DNA of 6,624 nucleotides from Rhodoblastus sp. (GTDB lineage: Bacteria > Pseudomonadota > Alphaproteobacteria > Rhizobiales > Beijerinckiaceae), in NCBI GenBank assembly GCA_013693735.1, contig CP059255.1:1010917-1017540 (forward strand), read 5' to 3'. Position 1 is the stretch's first letter. Every line of letters begins with the position of its first letter. Position numbers and translations under genes: made by a program. The notes under the pieces were generated by a model. It was not told where the DNA came from. It was given only the letters and a program-made list of their open reading frames with translations, and made no database searches. Shown here piece by piece: positions 6,170 through 6,624 of this stretch.

Positions 6170-6232
6170 GAAAACCGCTCCCGCCGCGCCCGGCCGGGCC
6201 GACGCCAGCAAGCCTGACGCCCCGCAAGCTTA

Positions 6233-6261
6233 TGGACAAACGCCCCCGCTCTCTGTATGGA
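6233..6261 (+). promoter_or_regulatory. Candidate tRNA-Thr promoter
   Basis: TGGACA (6233–6238) and TATGGA (6256–6261) are 17 bases apart. The -35 has five of six consensus bases, the -10 is weaker. The predicted start is about 33 bases before the tRNA, and a GC-rich segment follows the -10, as is usual for stable-RNA promoters. Confidence 0.45.
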
Positions 6262-6300
6262 GTGCGCCGTTCGACGGCGACTGACCGCACGCCGCGACGC

Positions 6301-6376
6301 GCCGCAATAGCTCAGCTGGTAGAGCACCTCATTCGTAATGAGGGGGTCGGGGGTTCGAATCCCTCTTGCGGCACCA
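6301..6376 (+). tRNA. tRNA-Thr (anticodon CGT)
   Basis: A complete 76-base tRNA. The acceptor stem GCCGCAA pairs with TTGCGGC, followed by A and an encoded CCA. The D arm is GCTC-AGCTGGTA-GAGC. The anticodon stem CCTCA/TGAGG holds the loop TTCGTAA, with anticodon CGT at 6334–6336, reading the threonine codon ACG. The variable loop is GGGTC, and the T arm is GGGGG-TTCGAAT-CCCTC with one G-T pair. The gene is intact despite the adjacent integrase, as expected when an island carries a replacement 3' end. Confidence 0.97.
6349..6376 (+). mobile_element. Probable attachment-site core (attL) in the tRNA 3' end
   Basis: The T arm, acceptor 3' half and CCA of the tRNA-Thr gene lie 174 bases before a P4-type integrase gene that points away from the tRNA. 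Integrases of this type recombine at the 3' ends of tRNA genes, so this segment is the likely crossover core. The matching copy (attR) would lie beyond the window, so the core's exact limits cannot be set. Confidence 0.5.
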
Positions 6377-6498
6377 TTTGCCCTTCTCAGACCGTCTCAG
6401 AACATCGCCCACGGGCCGAAATATCCTTGAAAATCAAAGACCGTTCGTCTCGCGTCCGCTCTGACCGGTGCGGGCGGCGCCCTTGCCGCTCCTGCGTT

Positions 6499-6550
6499 TG
6501 CGGGTATCGTGGCGGGTATCGCGGAACTACCCGCAGGGCCGATACCCGCA
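6499..6550. promoter_or_regulatory. Nested inverted repeats abutting the integrase start codon
   Basis: TGCGGGTATCG (6499–6509) and CGATACCCGCA (6540–6550) form a perfect 11-bp inverted repeat. Between them GCGGGTA (6512–6518) and TACCCGC (6528–6534) form a second, inner one. The GGGTATCG unit recurs in direct orientation at 6514–6521 and in reverse inside the gene at 6562–6569. The right arm ends at the base before the ATG. It could be an operator for integrase control, integrase or excisionase arm sites, or an mRNA hairpin that hides the start. Confidence 0.6.
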
Positions 6551-6624
6551 ATGCCGCTCACCGATACCCAGATTCGCAACGCCAAGCCCGGCCAGCGCCC
6601 CTACAAGCTTTCGGACGGGGCTGG
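6551..6624 (+). CDS. Tyrosine recombinase/integrase, P4 type, 5' end only
   Basis: The window ends 25 residues into this gene. MPLTDTQIRNAKPGQRPYKL followed by SDGAG is the typical opening of the integrase arm DNA-binding domain (DUF4102/Integrase_DNA-bind) of P4-type phage and island integrases. The catalytic domain with its R-H-R-Y residues lies outside the window. The ATG directly follows the inverted repeat; the nearest purine-rich stretch, CAGGG at 6534–6538, is 12 bases away, a weak ribosome binding site. Orientation and distance from tRNA-Thr fit an island integrated at that tRNA. The 120 bases between the tRNA and the repeats are visibly less GC-rich than the chromosome to the left. 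Confidence 0.85.
   Translation, partial: MPLTDTQIRNAKPGQRPYKLSDGA

Larger units (their letters stand above)
5951..6300. other. Non-coding divergent regulatory region between ffh and tRNA-Thr
   Basis: No gene is supported in these 350 bases. The region holds a candidate ffh promoter reading left, a candidate tRNA promoter reading right, the ffh ribosome binding site, and a 12-bp palindrome GCCCGGCCGGGC at 6188–6199 between the two promoters. The ffh leader would be about 180 bases; I see no recognisable riboswitch in it. Confidence 0.6.

Noticed and set aside
6188..6199. The 12-bp palindrome GCCCGGCCGGGC between the two divergent promoters, as an operator.
   Set aside because: Such G/C palindromes arise easily at this base composition; it stands alone, with no second copy near either promoter.
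6397..6585. A 62-codon - strand frame across the integrase start.
   Set aside because: It overlaps the clearly recognised integrase N-terminus and the inverted repeats, has low-complexity Ala/Gly/Pro content and no ribosome binding site that I could see.
1..6624. CRISPR array, insertion sequence or toxin-antitoxin pair.
   Set aside because: Reading through the window shows no regular repeat-spacer pattern, no transposase and no recognisable toxin or antitoxin pair; the only mobile-element gene is the partial integrase.

Overview
The window reads as high-GC alphaproteobacterial chromosome, most likely Hyphomicrobiales. The grounds are the sequence style of Ffh, RimM, S16 and L32, the order ffh–rpsP–rimM, and an EcfG-type stress promoter. 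Genus cannot be fixed from sequence alone.

Left part (1–1040, + strand): the 3' end of a metallo-beta-lactamase-fold hydrolase, an unrecognised 97-residue protein, and a 27-residue hydrophobic peptide. The peptide gene sits behind a near-perfect EcfG promoter (GGAAC-N16-CGTT). A terminator hairpin at 1013–1040 separates these genes from the opposite-strand genes.

Middle (1095–5950, all - strand): in transcription order, ffh (SRP GTPase), a 91-residue unknown overlapping ffh by ATGA, rpsP (S16) and rimM (16S maturation) form a protein-targeting/ribosome operon. A hairpin with a T-rich tail lies across the rimM stop. Next come a GFA-family zinc protein with a tiny overlapping upstream ORF, an Old Yellow Enzyme-type flavin oxidoreductase, and separately rpmF (L32). 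The trmD and rplS genes that usually follow rimM are absent from this stretch.

Four single-base frame breaks fall within 1.6 kb, in ffh, rpsP, rimM and the GFA gene. Three of these genes are essential or nearly so, so consensus indel errors are the best explanation. Those genes are annotated here as full-length with a frame correction.

Right part (5951–6624): a 350-base non-coding stretch carries back-to-back candidate promoters for ffh (-) and tRNA-Thr (+). The tRNA-Thr(CGT) gene is complete with encoded CCA. It is followed 174 bases later by the start of a P4-type tyrosine integrase, with a nested inverted repeat directly before the integrase ATG. This is the left edge of an integrated genomic island whose cargo lies beyond the window. 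I found no complete new system inside the window. The island edge, the EcfG-driven peptide and the 91-residue operon gene are the best leads.
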